From contig OX421500.1 in NCBI GenBank assembly GCA_949126835.1, positions 28,871,991 through 28,935,990 on the forward strand: a stretch of DNA of 64,000 bases, written 5' to 3'. The first letter of the stretch is position 1, and every line of letters starts with the position of its first letter. The notes under the pieces are model-generated. The model was not told the origin of the DNA, searched no databases, and saw only the letters and a program-made list of their open reading frames with translations. This document shows, piece by piece, positions 10,880 to 23,956 of this stretch. Source of the stretch: Anisus vortex. Taxonomy: Eukaryota > Mollusca > Gastropoda > Planorbidae. The position numbers were made by a program, and so were the translations under genes.

Positions 10880-12296
10880 TCATAAATTGTTGTGATTATT
10901 CATTGTAATATCACCTTGTGGCTGTGATTCTTGATGAAGTAAATCAAACAGACAGAGACAAGACTTTATACGTCTACCACATATACAATACAACATGAGT
11001 GGGCGGCAGGTAGTGCAGTATGTTACGTGACCACATGGTTTATTTAAAAACATTTCTTTGTTTTTTTGCCAACACTTTAAGCATCTTCTGGCATCTGTAG
11101 AACAAAAAGTAGAAAGTTTAAATTAGTTATCAGAATATTTATTACTGAAATATAATATCTAATGTTGTGTTTTTCTAGAAAAGTAATACCAAAAAGCATT
11201 GATGTCTCAAGAAATAATTAAATTTCTACAGCAATCGGAAAATATTTCTAATCAGGGTCCTGAATGTATATAAGATAAAAGCACAATGGCAAGTGACTAG
11301 TTAAAAAAAAAAAAACAACTTGTAAACTATAAGTTGTATAGCCATTATAAAATATAGTGTGTACACTTTAAATAATGCATTACAATGAACCGACTTCTTC
11401 TATTAAACATATATTTCTTCTAGACAATTCATTCAGTATCTCCCTGTAGCAGACATTATGTTTACCACACAGTTTTGTTTTTCTTCTATGCATTGGCATA
11501 TTATAGCCACATATGTTTTATTTTAATGTTTTGAGAAATAAATAGAAGTTTCTAAAGTTAATTTCTATCTCATGAATGTACAGACGAACCTTCTAGATAG
11601 AATATGTTGAAACATCAACGTCATTATAATCTACTCAGATGTAATATGGGTTTCATGTATACATTTAGTGAAGGTAAATATTGACAATCTAACTTTTGTT
11701 GTATCTGTTTTATGACATTAGCAAAAAAATATATTTGAAATCATATTTGCCATTTGTCAAAAAGTCTTTATGACTATAGTCTACAGTTTTATGGCCAAAA
11801 CTATAGTTTTATATAATCCATATTATCCACATTGACAAGTTCAGTTTTTCTTAGAACATCAACGTTTGTTGATTTCCTTGTCAATGTACTGCGCAAGTAA
11901 ATATAAACCAGAACTTTGTTAATAAATCTCTTTTTGTTTTTAAACATTTCTAAGAATAGCGCACACGATGTTTTTAAATAAATCCTGACTCTAACTTTAA
12001 AAAATTATTTGTAATAAATATATAGACCTGTAGTATAAAAATATTTTAGGCATACGATTACTACTCTGTACATAATTGACACTAAATAACATTTTCCCAC
12101 TTTACTCTGAGAAGGAAATATTTATATATTAAATAATTACTTTATTTTTACAATATATTACATATTTGTATGACTATAAAAACTAGTTAAGTATTTTATT
12201 AATTATTCTAATACTTACAAAGAATACATTACCTAGTATATTGTTGATGTCTGTGTTTGTTCTTTCACCTCTAATGTTAACATCTTCAGTAGCCAT
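10880..12296 (-). CDS. Small IAP-type RING-finger protein, copy 1 (two coding exons)
   Basis: Exon 12233-12307 has an acceptor (TTTATAG) and donor (CTAG|GTAATG). It joins in phase 1 to terminal exon 10880-11094 (acceptor TTCTACAG). The best start is ATG 12294-12296, with G at -3 and +4, giving 92 aa. The RING ligands in order are C26, C29, C42, H44, C48, C51, C58 and C60. Spacing matches C-terminal RINGs of IAP proteins, except that the last pair is C-x-C instead of C-x2-C. The residues after it (GRRIKSCLCLF) sit where IAP RINGs have their dimer strand. The tail after the RING is longer than in copies 2 and 3. The likely role is E3 ubiquitin ligase or RING partner; this is inference. Upstream lie a CCAAT/TATA block at 13.3 kb and a kB-containing promoter-like block at 17.5 kb. 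It could also be the 3' end of a larger gene with unseen exons. Confidence 0.62.
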
Positions 12297-13276
12297 CTCT
12301 ATTTCTTCTATAAACCAAAGCTTTAAATAATAAACAAAAAAATTAATAGAAATTTAAACTTTAGTCCTCTTATAAAACTTATAATACTGAGTCAACAAAA
12401 GATTTTTTAAAATTACTTCTTTAACTATACAGTGTAACCTTTTTTTTAAATACCACCCCACACTTTACTAATATTTAAAGTGTCATTTATTTTCTGTCAC
12501 AGTTTTAGTTATTTCCATATTTAAACTGATGTTATGCACGTACAAATGTATGTAAGTAAGTAATCTACATAATGTTTTTATTAATTTAAATCTAAATGAA
12601 TCTTACTTCTTGTTTACGTAATTTTACTTAAAGTAAAATATTACAATTCCTGGAATGTTTTTAAAACAATTATATTTTCTCGCCTTTACATTTTGTTAAA
12701 ACCATAACATCTATATTGTACAATTTTACTGTTTGTGTCTAGAGTCAGGCCTTTATTAAGAAATTATTTTACTCTACTAAATAATGCTGAAACAAGGGAG
12801 ACAAACGTGTAAATGCAATATATAGTCTAAATAGTTTCCCTTATAAAAGTATTTCTCAAGTTTTAACCATGAGCAGTGTATAGCATTCTAGTTGCTGTTT
12901 TATAGTTAAGGTTATTCGTAAAGTTTTTCACTAATTGAAAACTTGTTGTTATATGAAAAAAAAATCAATATTGTCAAGAGAAACTCAAGGTACAATATTT
13001 AATTTTAGTTTCTTAGACTTTATTCTGTACTAATTTTTTTCTTTTTTTTTTTAAATTGAATATGACTCTTTTTTAAATTTGTCAACAATAATTTCATTTA
13101 AATATTTTTTCTAAGGCTTAACAATAATCATATTTTATCATGGCAAGTTATTGTTTGATTTAAAATGTAACTTTAAAAAAAAAAAGTAAACACGTTGTAA
13201 AATGTTAGTGAGGAGGGAATTAAACTCTCGACAGATATTTCCACCCTCACTGCTTTGCGCGCGAGCGTGTTGTTCT

Positions 13277-13314
13277 CTTTATAAACAGACGAGGGCTTGT
13301 GTTTCGTTCATTGG
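13277..13314 (-). promoter_or_regulatory. Candidate second promoter: CCAAT box and TATA box, copy 1
   Basis: Read on the minus strand, CCAATGAACGAAAC (CCAAT at 13310-13314) is followed about 25 bases later by TTTATAAAG (13277-13285) and then a GC-rich stretch. The block is conserved about 1 kb upstream of the small exon in copies 1, 2, 4 and the damaged copy at 30.5 kb. Promoter function is inferred from layout only. Confidence 0.4.
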
Positions 13315-13580
13315 TGGATAAAAATACATGACATAGTTAAAATAGTTAGTGTAAAAAAAATAAAAAAAATAAAGTCACATTGAAATAAAACATTTTCCAA
13401 ACGTGAATCTCTATATGAATTAAGAGCGTTATTAGATAACATACATTTGTTCAATCACATACAAATGTTCAAAAATCAATCTATGTTAAATAGTTGATAA
13501 TACTATGTAAAATATGAAAAATCAAGTTAATCAAATTAATGCTGTGTTATTTTATGTATGCATCGCCCAGCTATTAATTC

Positions 13581-13590
13581 GGAATTTCCC
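13581..13590 (-). promoter_or_regulatory. kB-like site inside conserved CGGAATTTCCCGATATGA
   Basis: On the minus strand this reads GGGAAATTCC, which fits the NF-kB consensus GGGRNNYYCC. The 18-base surrounding motif recurs at 20653 and, with small changes, at 8775, 22487, 36375 and 60679. Confidence 0.45.
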
Positions 13591-13902
13591 GATATGAATA
13601 ATTCTTATAGTTCTTACAATCACGATTGTTTGGTGTGTGACATACACTCTATTTAGTAATATACAATAACGGTAAGTATAACATCATTATTTAAAATTGT
13701 ATGTACAATATAAAAAAATATATGTATTTAATACATTTATTCTATTTACCGTTATTTTACAATAGGGTTTTGATTTATTAGGCTGTGACTAAAATACATT
13801 CTTAAAACTACTATCAAAAAATATTGTTGGTAATTAATTAAACTAATCATTACATTTTAAACATCTATATTTTTTTTTGTTAGTTGTTTTCTTTTTCATT
13901 CC

Positions 13903-14100
13903 TTATTGCCTAGCGACAGTACATAGTCTCGCGTACCAATGGTAATGGGTTCTAATGCTGGTAAATTCGTGCATATTTTCCAGGTCTGGAAGTCCACTCA
14001 ACTCGGATGGGTACCTGGCATTAGTTGGTGCAAAGTAGATACAGTTGAGTATTGTACTGTCCGAACAATTTATGTATGTTGTAGTCACATAATTTGGTCT
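13903..14100 (+). mobile_element. Decayed tRNA-derived SINE
   Basis: It has a degenerate tRNA-like head (GGGTTCTAATGCTGG as B-box remnant), the shared SINE body block GATGGGTACCTGGCATTAG with GTTGGTGCAAAGTA, and ATTGTACTGTCCG. The paralogue is at 61005-61215. A 61-aa minus-strand frame here is only antisense to the SINE. Confidence 0.7.
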
Positions 14101-15085
14101 ACGCTGATTCGGATATAATTTACTTTCTTTTTATAGTTTACATTCTTTCCACAAAAGTGTAAAAACATAATTATTTATATAATAATTATTTATTGCCCTA
14201 AAAGTTTACTTGGAACAAAAACCGTTTTTAAAAGAAAACTATTAATATTTTTTTTAAAATAAACACATATAATAGCTTTATAAGACCTCGTATCATCCTT
14301 TATATAATTTTACAACAATAATTAAAGTTTACATTCCTTACTAAACAAAGTAACATTTTTTACTCATATGGTCTTGCAAAGCACAAAAAAATTCTAGCCA
14401 TGTAATTTATGTAAACTATTAAACAAACCATGAAACTGTTTGTGAGTCATGATCATTGACAGTTAAGTTTGAGAGAATAATTAATCATAGTGAGTTGAGG
14501 TGGTTCAGAAATGTGCATGGCATGTACTATAGAGACCATAAGTAAGGAAAAGTTAGATCAGGCATTAGGGCCACACGACAACGACCTAGTTTAAGTGAAG
14601 TTGAAAAAGCATCTGTGGTAAGTCCACATCACAAGAACACAGTCATACCACCATAAGGGGAAGAAGTATGTAAGAGTAAATTAATTTAATGATTTGTTTT
14701 TTAAACTTATTCAATTTTATTCATTCATATTTCATATTAAAGCCATACTCTTATATAATTCTATTTATATATTTGTATAAAAAAAAACAATTAAAGGGAC
14801 GCAATCGTTACAAAATATGATACGCTTTTATTAATTCCCTTGACAGCGTTCAGCAAAAAAACTTTTTATGTACTTGTACACTAGTAGTCTTTCTTGTTGT
14901 ACACACTGAGTAACGGCTTATACAATTATCATTACTTAAAATTATTATATAGATTTATTAGATTGTTTATCATTCCGCGTTTTATGAGAGTAAACCAAGT
15001 AATAACATGATTAATAATATTAAATACATATTAATAATAATAAATAATAATTCACCACACAAATAATTTTTTAAAGCTAAATTAT

Positions 15086-15549
15086 AAGGCTCAATTACAT
15101 CAGCGAGTTTACTAGCCTCCATCGGAAAAAAACTTGTTTAAACTATTTTAGAGTGTTATCATCGTTTCGTTTTTATGAGCGCGCTGATCATACTTGCATA
15201 AGCATGAAGTTAGACGCTATATAAATGACCAATTATTAATTATTTTTATTATTATTATTACTAGCTGCTAGTGGGCTAGTTAAGTCGCCGGCGAGTTGGC
15301 AAGTGCGCTAGTTGACAATGACACGGGCGAATTTACTAGCTACTAGTAGACACACTGCTAATTTCTCGCTGAAAAGCCGGCGAGTGGAGAGTAAAATTGA
15401 CATGCTTTCAACTTTTCCCCCAGCTTTTTTACTAGCAGGGCTATTAGCTGACTAGCTGCTAGCGAATAGATTACACGGAGCTAGTTTACTAGCAATATAG
15501 TAAACTAGCCCAACAGCAGCTAGTAAACCCGCCCGTGTAATTGAGCCTT
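15086..15549. mobile_element. MITE-like element with 31-bp terminal inverted repeats, left copy
   Basis: The left end AAGGCTCAATTACA and onward, and the right end read in reverse complement, agree at about 27 of 31 bases. The interior is GC-richer and packed with CTAGCAG/CTAGTAAAC motifs in both orientations, so it can fold extensively. There is no coding frame. The unit at 38.36 kb has the same right flank (TTAACAAAAGAATC) without the element, so that is a candidate empty site. A TTAA-type target duplication is possible but the left flank reads TTAT. Confidence 0.8.
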
Positions 15550-16779
15550 AACAAAAGAATCAAGACAGATGTACTGGAGGATCATTAAGGATTAAACAGC
15601 AGCCAAAGGGAGAAGAAGCCTAAGCCGAAGTTACTCAAAGACTCTACATGTGGCTTAGCAGGCAGAGAAATCGTGCCTAGCAATCTCTAAACCTTAGTGA
15701 ACAATTTATTAGAAAATTATAGTGTAAAGAGAATCGTCAAAATAGGCGAAGATCAAGGCAAAGAGCAGTAAATAATTTGTAACTAAAATTTAGATGCAGC
15801 TTTAAAACTCTTAGAAGACTTGCATAAATAACACAGCAATTCGTCGGGATAGACAAACTAGAGATAAAAAAAATAAAATCTTTTGATGAATTTTCTTTTT
15901 TTTTTTTTTTTAATCAATTTATTGTCTGAACGTACAATGACAAATCCCAAAGATAGAACACGACTGCCAGATGATATATGTGTGTAACATTCTAAACTAC
16001 AATAAAATTAAACATAACAAGAAACATAACATTAATGAAGATGACTGAGAAAGAATCTAAAACGTCATTAGCCCAAGCTATGACCCGTTTTCTACAATTA
16101 CTAGACGGCACCTACATGTCTAGGAGACAATAAGTCTTACAACAACCATCATTGAAGGCAAAGATCAAAGTGTCAGAAGAAATGACAAAAATAAATAGGA
16201 GAATATAAATTGTAATGTGTGGATTGGCCTTTCCCTTACAGTCTATCATATGGCAGCAAAAATACTATAAAATGTGACTAGAGCTGGCAGACTGTGAACA
16301 AAAATCACATCTTGATATACGCAGGGGGTAAGGATTCGTTAAAGGAAAATAATTATTTTTTTTGGTAAACTGTGTATAAACAATGTAATGTTATTCCAAT
16401 ATATATTAGTTACTAGTTATTTACATCACACCAATAGTACCAGTAAAACAGACGTTTTATCCTGATTGTTAAAAAAAGGCAACATTTGAATGTACATACC
16501 GTCACCCAAATGTAGGTAAGAATAGTGTATGTTATGTTATATTATATTATTTACCTACAGCATATCAAGACTGAATCTACTCGAGCCCAAACGATATCAA
16601 ACATATATAATATTTAGATAATACGTGTTAATGTTGTATTTAATATTATAATGTGCACATATTTTATACGTTTTAAACAAAATATAATGTTCTAGCGCTT
16701 ATTACACTGCATGATATTTGGTAGATTATATAAAACTGGCAATCCATTTTTTTACTTTTTAAAAAAAAACATAGTTTTT

Positions 16780-17390
16780 TAAATAAATTAAATGTACTAT
16801 TCATAACATAAACATACTTAAATCTGACTGTTTCAATAAATTAAATGTAGGCCTACAAACTTATAACATAAACTTACATAGATCTGACTGTTTTAATAAA
16901 TTAAATATACTAACTTATAACATAAACTGACATAGATCTGACTGTTTTAATAAATTAAAATATACTAACTTATAACATAAACTAACATAGATCTGACTGT
17001 TTTAATAAATTAAATATACTAACTTATAACATAAGAATACATAGATCTGACTGTTTTAATAAATTAAATATACTATCTTATAACATAAACTTACATAGAT
17101 CGGACTGTTTTAATAAATTAAATATACTAACTTATAACATAAACTGACATGAATCTGGCTGTTTTAATAAATTAAAATATACTAACTTATAACATAAACT
17201 TACATAGATCGGACTGTTTTAATAAATTAAATATACTAACTTATAACATAAACTTACATAGATCGGACTGTTTTAATAAATTAAATATACTAACTTATAA
17301 CATAAACTTACATAGATCGGACTGTTTTAATAAATTAAATATACTAACTTATAACATAAACTGACATGAATCTGGCTGTTTCAATGAGGT
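16780..17390. repeat. 54-bp minisatellite, about 11 units, spanning the exon 1 donor
   Basis: The unit reads, on the plus strand, from CTTATAACATAAACTTACAT to TTAAATATACTAA. On the minus strand most units contain CTAT|GTAAGT or a one-base variant, followed by an A/T stretch ending in CAG. The other tandem units of the gene array (26.2, 32.6 and 46.4 kb) have a single copy of this sequence. A single start of it is also visible at 63955-64000. Confidence 0.9.
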
Positions 17391-17466
17391 GAAAGGAAAA
17401 AGAGTTACTGTAAGATTGGATTAAGCACTGTGTCTCCACAAAAATACGGAATAGAGCGCAGTCAGA

Positions 17467-17563
17467 CCTATAACACCAACAAAATGTAGGAAAAAATGTA
17501 GGGCAGAAACGCTGGGATAAACCTAACCTATTTACGGATGCAGACGGTTAAGCGGGAATTCCC
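17467..17563 (-). promoter_or_regulatory. Candidate promoter P1 of copy 1: kB palindrome and TATA-like box
   Basis: On the minus strand a perfect GGGAATTCCC palindrome (17554-17563) lies about 80 bases upstream of TTATAGG (17467-17473). Equivalent blocks sit at 26.3, 32.8, 39.7 and 46.6 kb, each followed by a conserved leader and a GT donor. The TATA box here is the weakest of the set. No ATG is apparent in the short leader, so exon 1 would be non-coding. Confidence 0.5.
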
Positions 17564-17599
17564 GACTTTACATTTCATTTCAGTTAAAAAAAACGATAG

Positions 17600-20500
17600 T
17601 TTTACTTTAGAATAAACCCATATTAAATGAAAGACAATAAGCAATCTAGCCTATACAATTACATCTTTTTATTACTGACTAATTCAACTAAATTAATGAA
17701 ACATTGAAACGAAAATTTAACCAAAAACTGCATAAAGTAATTTACTTTTTTTTTTTTGTTATCGAACTTTAAAAAACATAGCATCGAATTAGCTCCCTTA
17801 GTGATAATTAGCAGTTTTCAAAAATAATTTATAGTTATGTATCCTTTTAAAATTGTATTTTTCACAAGATTTATAGCTAGATATTTCAGAGTCTAATATA
17901 TTTCTATATTTGGAAATTAACCATAAGGCTTAAAAAAACATGCCAGCATTAATATCAACTATTAGAACTACACATAGTGTAACAGCATTGGATGCGGTGA
18001 AATATTTTGTTAAGATTTGATTTATTTTTAAAAATAATTTTTGTTTTTTTTTCTTTGTGAGTTTATTAGCACAATTTTTATCATAATAAGTTCATGTTTT
18101 AATCTATGTTCTTAAGTGATGGAGTGTAGACAGAAGGGGTGGAGTTTTGTTCTTACCTACACATCATGAAATGATATCAATTGTCCTATTACTCTAAGCT
18201 TTGTGTTTAAATGCACAATATGGGCATTCCACCACGATAATGATCTTAGAGGAACGCAGTTGACAATAGCTGGACTGCGGAAATACTCCCTCCTACACGG
18301 CACGCCACGCCTTGGCGTGTCGTGGGGGTAGTTGCAGCCCGAACAGTGCTTTGGTGTGCCTCCTTAGAGCTAATTTCTAATACGTTGCGCCCCGGTTTTT
18401 AAGAGAAATTACATAAGTGGACTTAAGACTTTCTGATATATAGTTAATAAAATGTAATAAATAATGGCTCTAAATCATCACCAATAACTCTAAACTCAAG
18501 AGTTTTCGAAAGGAGCTGTTCTAGGACCCTTATTATTTCTAACTTATATTAATAACTTACCGATTTGCATCAATACGAAAGCAAAGTTACTGTACATCTA
18601 ACTAGAGTATTTATTTCTTTTCACCTTGAAAAATGATAACTGTTAACACTATTATAGAAAAAGAAATCAATAATTACAAATTATTACCGGTAAATAACTA
18701 AGGAAAACGAAATATGCGAAGTAATTAGAAGCAAAATTAAATGATACGTTATCTAGGGATTAACATGTTGATTAATAATTAGTATTAATAATACATTAAG
18801 CATTTAATCATTAAATCTTAACTTATAAATACAAGACACAAATAATATGTTACAATGTTCAGATAAACATAAGGACAAAAACAGTTTTTTTTATCCCTTA
18901 ATCGAGAACAAAAACGTATATGTACTCTTTCTTCTCGAATTTTACCTGAACAAACCAGGAAAAAAATTATCTTAACATCATTTCAAACACTAAAAGAAAT
19001 GCATGAGTAGGCTAATCTTGAATGAGCGTAGCACACAATAATATTCTTTATAGACTAAACGTCTGTAATGAATAAGATAAGATGTGAAGTAGAGTGAAGA
19101 TATAGTTCTAGTAAAATATTTTTGTCGCCTTTGTTCTCCTCGCCTAAATAAACACCTTTTGTTTTCATTAATTAATTATTTCGTCTATAACAGTCTGCTT
19201 CTGAAATATGTCTCTCCATCTCTTTCTTTCTCTCTCTCTATCTTTATATCTCTCTCTCTCTGTTTATTAAATAATTATTCCACTAGAAAGTCTTATCTAT
19301 TACGGATTTTAGAGCTTATTCAAACTTTAGCCCGCTCTTTCCTCCCCACACCCTCTACAAGTTACACTTTATGATTATATTTGCTAAAAATAGATATGTT
19401 TGTGTGGCAGCTAAATTAAAGTGTTCAATGTTGGCAGATAACTCATCGACTTAATACTCTCTTTTACCACTTTGCGAGCGGGCGTGGTGGTAATCATTTG
19501 CATCAAGTCTCAAATGTAAATCCTTAATACGTTAAAGTAGGAATATTATAGTCTTCTTTACATAATAATTAACTGTTTGGATTTTAATTTTGGGTAAAAG
19601 ATTGACTGGCGTTTAGATGTATTTTTAAAAATAAAAACATTAACACCAGAATGAAAGTCAACACCCTATATCATTTTCCATTAAGACTTGACGCCAAGAA
19701 TATATTAACAGAACCCATCATTATTCATAGCAATGTTTTACAACTAGCATACCGGGTCAAGACTTAAAGTTTACATTGAATATTATTAGCTGAGTTGTGT
19801 AATGATATAGTGGCTGAATGCTTACAGTTCCTGTTTAATTTCTCCTGCACTAAAAAAAAACCCAACTAGTCTAATTGGTCACAACTATTTTGTAATGTTA
19901 TTGAGATTGTCAGTTTGGATTCTAAGGGCACATCTATGCTGGCTTTAAAACAATTCGATTCGTTGTAAATAATGGCTTCTTGGTTGACAGACAGAGAGAA
20001 AAGCTGCAGCATGAAAGGTCAAAGTAACCGAAGGTTGTTAGCAATTCTCACCAATACATCAAAGAGCTTGATGTTCCGACCTTAAATAGGATGATTAATA
20101 AACAATTGACTAACTTATTTGACCAATGTAAATTTCACTTTCAGACAACAGACAATGGAATTCTGAGAGGAGCTAAACAACTTGGGATTATTTTTCTAGC
20201 CTTAAGCTTAAACGCAGAATGACTGTTAAAATACATTGTTGCAACTAACTGCTGACAGATGATGAAAATGTTTTTTGATACTGATTTACAATACTTCAAT
20301 AAATAAATAAATAATTGTTTCAATGTATTAAACAATTTTGTTACTTATCATAAAATCGATATTTTAATGGTTATGATATTTACAGATATTTACAGCACAT
20401 AAAACTATTCGTTCGTTTAAATAATACATACAAATATATAGTCATTGTTACAATGTATTTACTATGGTCAATATTTATGATTTAACCGACATGTTTTAAT

Positions 20501-20640
20501 TAGTTTAAGTAGATGTGTATAAAAGCGTCTTTTTTTTTCTTTTTTTTTTTTGGTTTAATAGGAAGTTGGGAAGAAGTACACCAAGTGTTAAGTAGCAACT
20601 AACCCATTTATATTAATATAAATATATATAAGAAAAATCG
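17600..20640. other. Spacer between unit 1 promoter and unit 2
   Basis: No gene is supported. It holds a GC-rich patch at 18260-18400 with a 10-bp stem hairpin (18298-18322, one mismatch), a CT-rich run at 19205-19262, and a conserved block at 19455-19490 (TTTTACCACTTTGCGAGC) that recurs at 27.93 and 41.42 kb. The block at 20040-20290 recurs at 28.5-28.74 and 42.0-42.25 kb. Open frames at 19159 and 20141 are low-complexity. Confidence 0.6.
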
Positions 20641-20652
20641 AATAATGTTTTC

Positions 20653-20662
20653 GGAATTTCCC
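20653..20662 (-). promoter_or_regulatory. kB-like site inside conserved CGGAATTTCCCGATATGA
   Basis: It is identical over 18 bases to the site at 13579-13596. On the minus strand the core is GGGAAATTCC. It lies about 1 kb beyond the 3' end of RING copy 2. Confidence 0.4.
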
Positions 20663-21691
20663 GATATGAAATGGTTGTGATAGGCTACTCCAGTAAATAC
20701 ATTTAGTTACCATTGATATGTGTTTTAAATCATTGTTTTTAATATAACATTATAACATTTGAACTATCAACTCGTATATTAAGTTCTTTGAATTATGTAA
20801 GTATTAATAATGTAATATTTTGGTTCATTGTCATTAACTATAATATATATATATTTTTTTTTTAATTTGTGCTTTATAAAATGCTTGTTCGTATTATAGA
20901 AAAAATAATTGTATTAAATCTAGTAAATAGTGATTGCGAATATTTTTTTTTAATAATGTTTTTACAATTCTCAAATACAGTTTAACGTCTAGTTAAAAAA
21001 AATGTATTAACATATAAATAATATACACACATAAAATAAATAATGAATAACTATTACATATATATAGTTGTTTTTATAATAATTTTTTTGCAGTAGATAT
21101 AATACGATCACAATTCACAAACTTCTGCATAAAATATCGAAATAAAAAAACTAACATTAAATTTAAATTGTATAAAGACACTTGCGTTTAAAAAAAACAA
21201 CAACTGAAATTGTAAAATAAAACGTCGGTACTATTATAATATGTGCATTGTATATTTTTTGTATATAGCTTTTCTTTAAATTTAATTTACAAATAATTTA
21301 CCAAGTCATTATATATAAAATAAACATATAGTAGAATATATGTATAAGGAAAATGACTACAAAATGTACACATACATTGCATAATATAAAATAAATGGAA
21401 AATGTTAAAAAAAATACAAATTATATTAAAAATAAGATATCAGTTTGTTTGTTACATGCATTGGTTGTTGCCAATTGAAATATTTACACAAAATACAAAA
21501 ACTCTTATTCTCACACATACAGGGCTATTTGATCCAGGAATGTAACAAAAGGATTTAATCTGTAACTTTGACAAAACATATTTAATGAAAATAGTTTAAA
21601 CAAATGGTCCCTGTTGAAAATGATTGAAATTTATATTCAGAGCCAATAACTTCCTTTATGTAACGTTACAATTTCTCAATAAAATGTCACT

Positions 21692-23956
21692 TTATGTCTG
21701 TGATTCTTGATGAAGTAAATCAGACAGACACAGACTAGACTCTATACGTCTGCCACATGTACAATTTAACATAAGTGGGTGGCAGGTTATGCAGTATGTC
21801 ACGTGACCACAAGGTTTATTTAAATACATTTCATTTCTTCTGATTAGTTGACAGTTTAAACATATCTCTGTATCTGTGAAATATAATAATTAAACGAACT
21901 ATTTTACAAACAGCTAGTCTACATATTATTTATTAAAATATATTTAAAAAAATGTTCTTGTATAAACTATCTATAAGATATATAAGATAAACTTCATTTA
22001 ATATAGTTGAAATACGAATATACTATTAAGCAGGACACTGGCTTTTCCCCAACATATAGGCTACTCGGCTATACATCTGTTTCAATTATAACTTTATTGA
22101 ACCTACTTTCCTATGATTTCTAATAGTTTTACATCTGATTCAATATTGGTGTAGTTTCATTATTTTTGGCGTAAGCCTGGCTAAATTTAATATTGTAATA
22201 TTTTTTTTTATATATATTTAATTAGCTATAGATCATATTAAATAGTAGGAATTGTTTTTTAAAAACGGTCATAACTTTGATTTTTTTTCTTAATATATTC
22301 ATATATAAATGCATACTATATTAATTTGTCATATTATTGGTATGTCAATGTTTATCGCCAACTTGATGTTTTTCTTATAGAGTAAAAAAGAATACAAATT
22401 GATGATTATATTATTAGGAACCTTTCGTTTGTTTAAATAGTTTATTTTTTATTCTGTACCTCTCACATGACTTGACAAATCATAACGGAAAATCCCGATA
22501 TGATAAGTAAAAATGTTTTTCACAATTTACCCCTAAATGTGATTTCATTTATTGGATATTTTAATATTGTTCGTACATTGTATTTCTTTTATCAAGTAAG
22601 TATATTTAACAAAGGGTGAGTCGAATTATTTTAAAAGAATTAAAGACCAAGTGAAGAGGTTTTTCTCAAAGGAACGAGATTTGGAATAGCCTCATACACA
22701 GTGACGTATCACAAGGGAAATAAATAAATAAAAATAGACGCTATAAATCTATATTTAACCATTTTGTTAAAAATAAGAACCGGGAAAAGATTCAAAACAT
22801 GTGGCAATAGATTCAAAACACGTGACAATATTCATTTTTCCTAGTCGGAATCCTTTATGTTACGTCACTTTCCTATATTGCCGGAAATAAAAACATCTCA
22901 AATGGCTACGAGATTTGGAGTATTCCTCCGAAAAACACACACATTTAATTGCAAATATTGAACTAATTACTTAAAATTTATCTTTGATATTTTGTATAAA
23001 TGTTTTTTATTAACATTCAGATACTGAATACACTATTTACTATCAAAATCAAATGTTAACTCAATTTTGATAAAAAGCTCTTCACTTGGTCTTTAAGCTT
23101 AATACAAAAAAAAAACGTAATTACTTTTATTTAAATATAAAATATCAAGCTTACATTTTGTTTACGTTTATTCAATTGTATTTGTTTAAACTAAAATGTC
23201 TTATGTTTATATCTTATTATTGTATCGTTCTAATATATTTAAATATTAATAATTATATTAGAAACACAAAACTGTCAACAACAGTCAACAATTGTAACTC
23301 CAAACTATTAGAACTTTAACTGACAAAATTTCGTAAATTGTTTATACTTAGACAGTCATGGGAATAAAAACTCTTTTTTTTTAATCCGTTAGCAATACAA
23401 AACATATTTATGGTCGCATTCTTCCTGAATTGCCATAAAATGGGTTGATTGAACAAACCAGGAAAAATCAACAAATTATAATATATTTTACTAAAATAAT
23501 AAATGGAATAATAGACTCAAATCGTTAAGCATTCCTAAGACAAAAATTATTCTGTATAGAAAGAGTGACTTAATATCTCTGATAAAATTTATCAAATTAA
23601 GGTTTGGTAATTTACAAAACATAAACAATGTAACTGTATAATAATTTTACGAAACCAACAATGTGTAAAAAGCCTTGGTCTATTTTGTGATGATCCATTT
23701 AATTACTAACATAATAAAATAATTACTTAAATTTTAATGTCCTTTATCTTTATTACAACAAAATTGTCATAGCATTAAGTATTTTTGTTAGCTTGACTTT
23801 AGGAGTTGAATGTTAAAAAAAAAATGCGTTTATATACTGAATTAATTTACATTATACTACTTTCAATGTTGGCTAAAAATTACCTAGCAGTCTGTTGATC
23901 CTGATACGTAATCTTTCAAGTCTGATGTTTATATCGTTTCTAGCATCAATCTCCAT
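21692..23956 (-). CDS. Small IAP-type RING-finger protein, copy 2 (two coding exons)
   Basis: Exon 23884-23961 has donor CTAG|GTAATT; its acceptor is poor, and a better one may lie a few bases upstream at CTAAAG. It joins in phase 1 to terminal exon 21692-21873 (acceptor TTTCACAG). ATG 23954-23956 (G at -3 and +4) gives 84 aa. The N-terminal 24 residues are rich in Arg, Ile and Leu and could form an amphipathic helix. The RING ligands are C29, C32, C46, H48, C52, C55, C62 and C64, with the same C-x-C last pair as copy 1. The protein stops at ESQT, eleven residues before copies 1 and 4. A promoter-like block with a perfect kB palindrome and TATAAGG lies at 26.28-26.37 kb, and the exon 1 donor GTAAGT at 26193-26198. 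This is the most complete unit in the window. Confidence 0.65.
22487..22496 (-). promoter_or_regulatory. kB-like site in intron of RING copy 2
   Basis: On the minus strand it reads GGGATTTTCC, which fits the kB consensus. The flank CGATATGATA matches the other conserved sites and is shared with 36375 in copy 3, at the same place between the two coding exons. Confidence 0.45.

Larger units (their letters stand above)
4880..17390. repeat. Segmental duplication, left copy (pairs with 53637-64000)
   Basis: From the AT-repeat at about 4880 the sequence matches 53637 onward in the same order and orientation: the block before the LINE, the 6.3-7.9 kb segment, the RING exon, the small exon, the SINE at 13.9 kb, the MITE at 15.1 kb and the 16 kb segment. 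Differences are mostly insertions: a LINE at 5019-6116, a solo LTR at 9832-10576, and about 1 kb at 7950-8935 that is missing from the right copy. The right copy runs off the window end. Confidence 0.9.

Noticed and set aside
16780..17390. CRISPR-like regular repeats
   Set aside because: The 54-bp units are directly adjacent without unique spacers, and the DNA is eukaryotic; it is a minisatellite.
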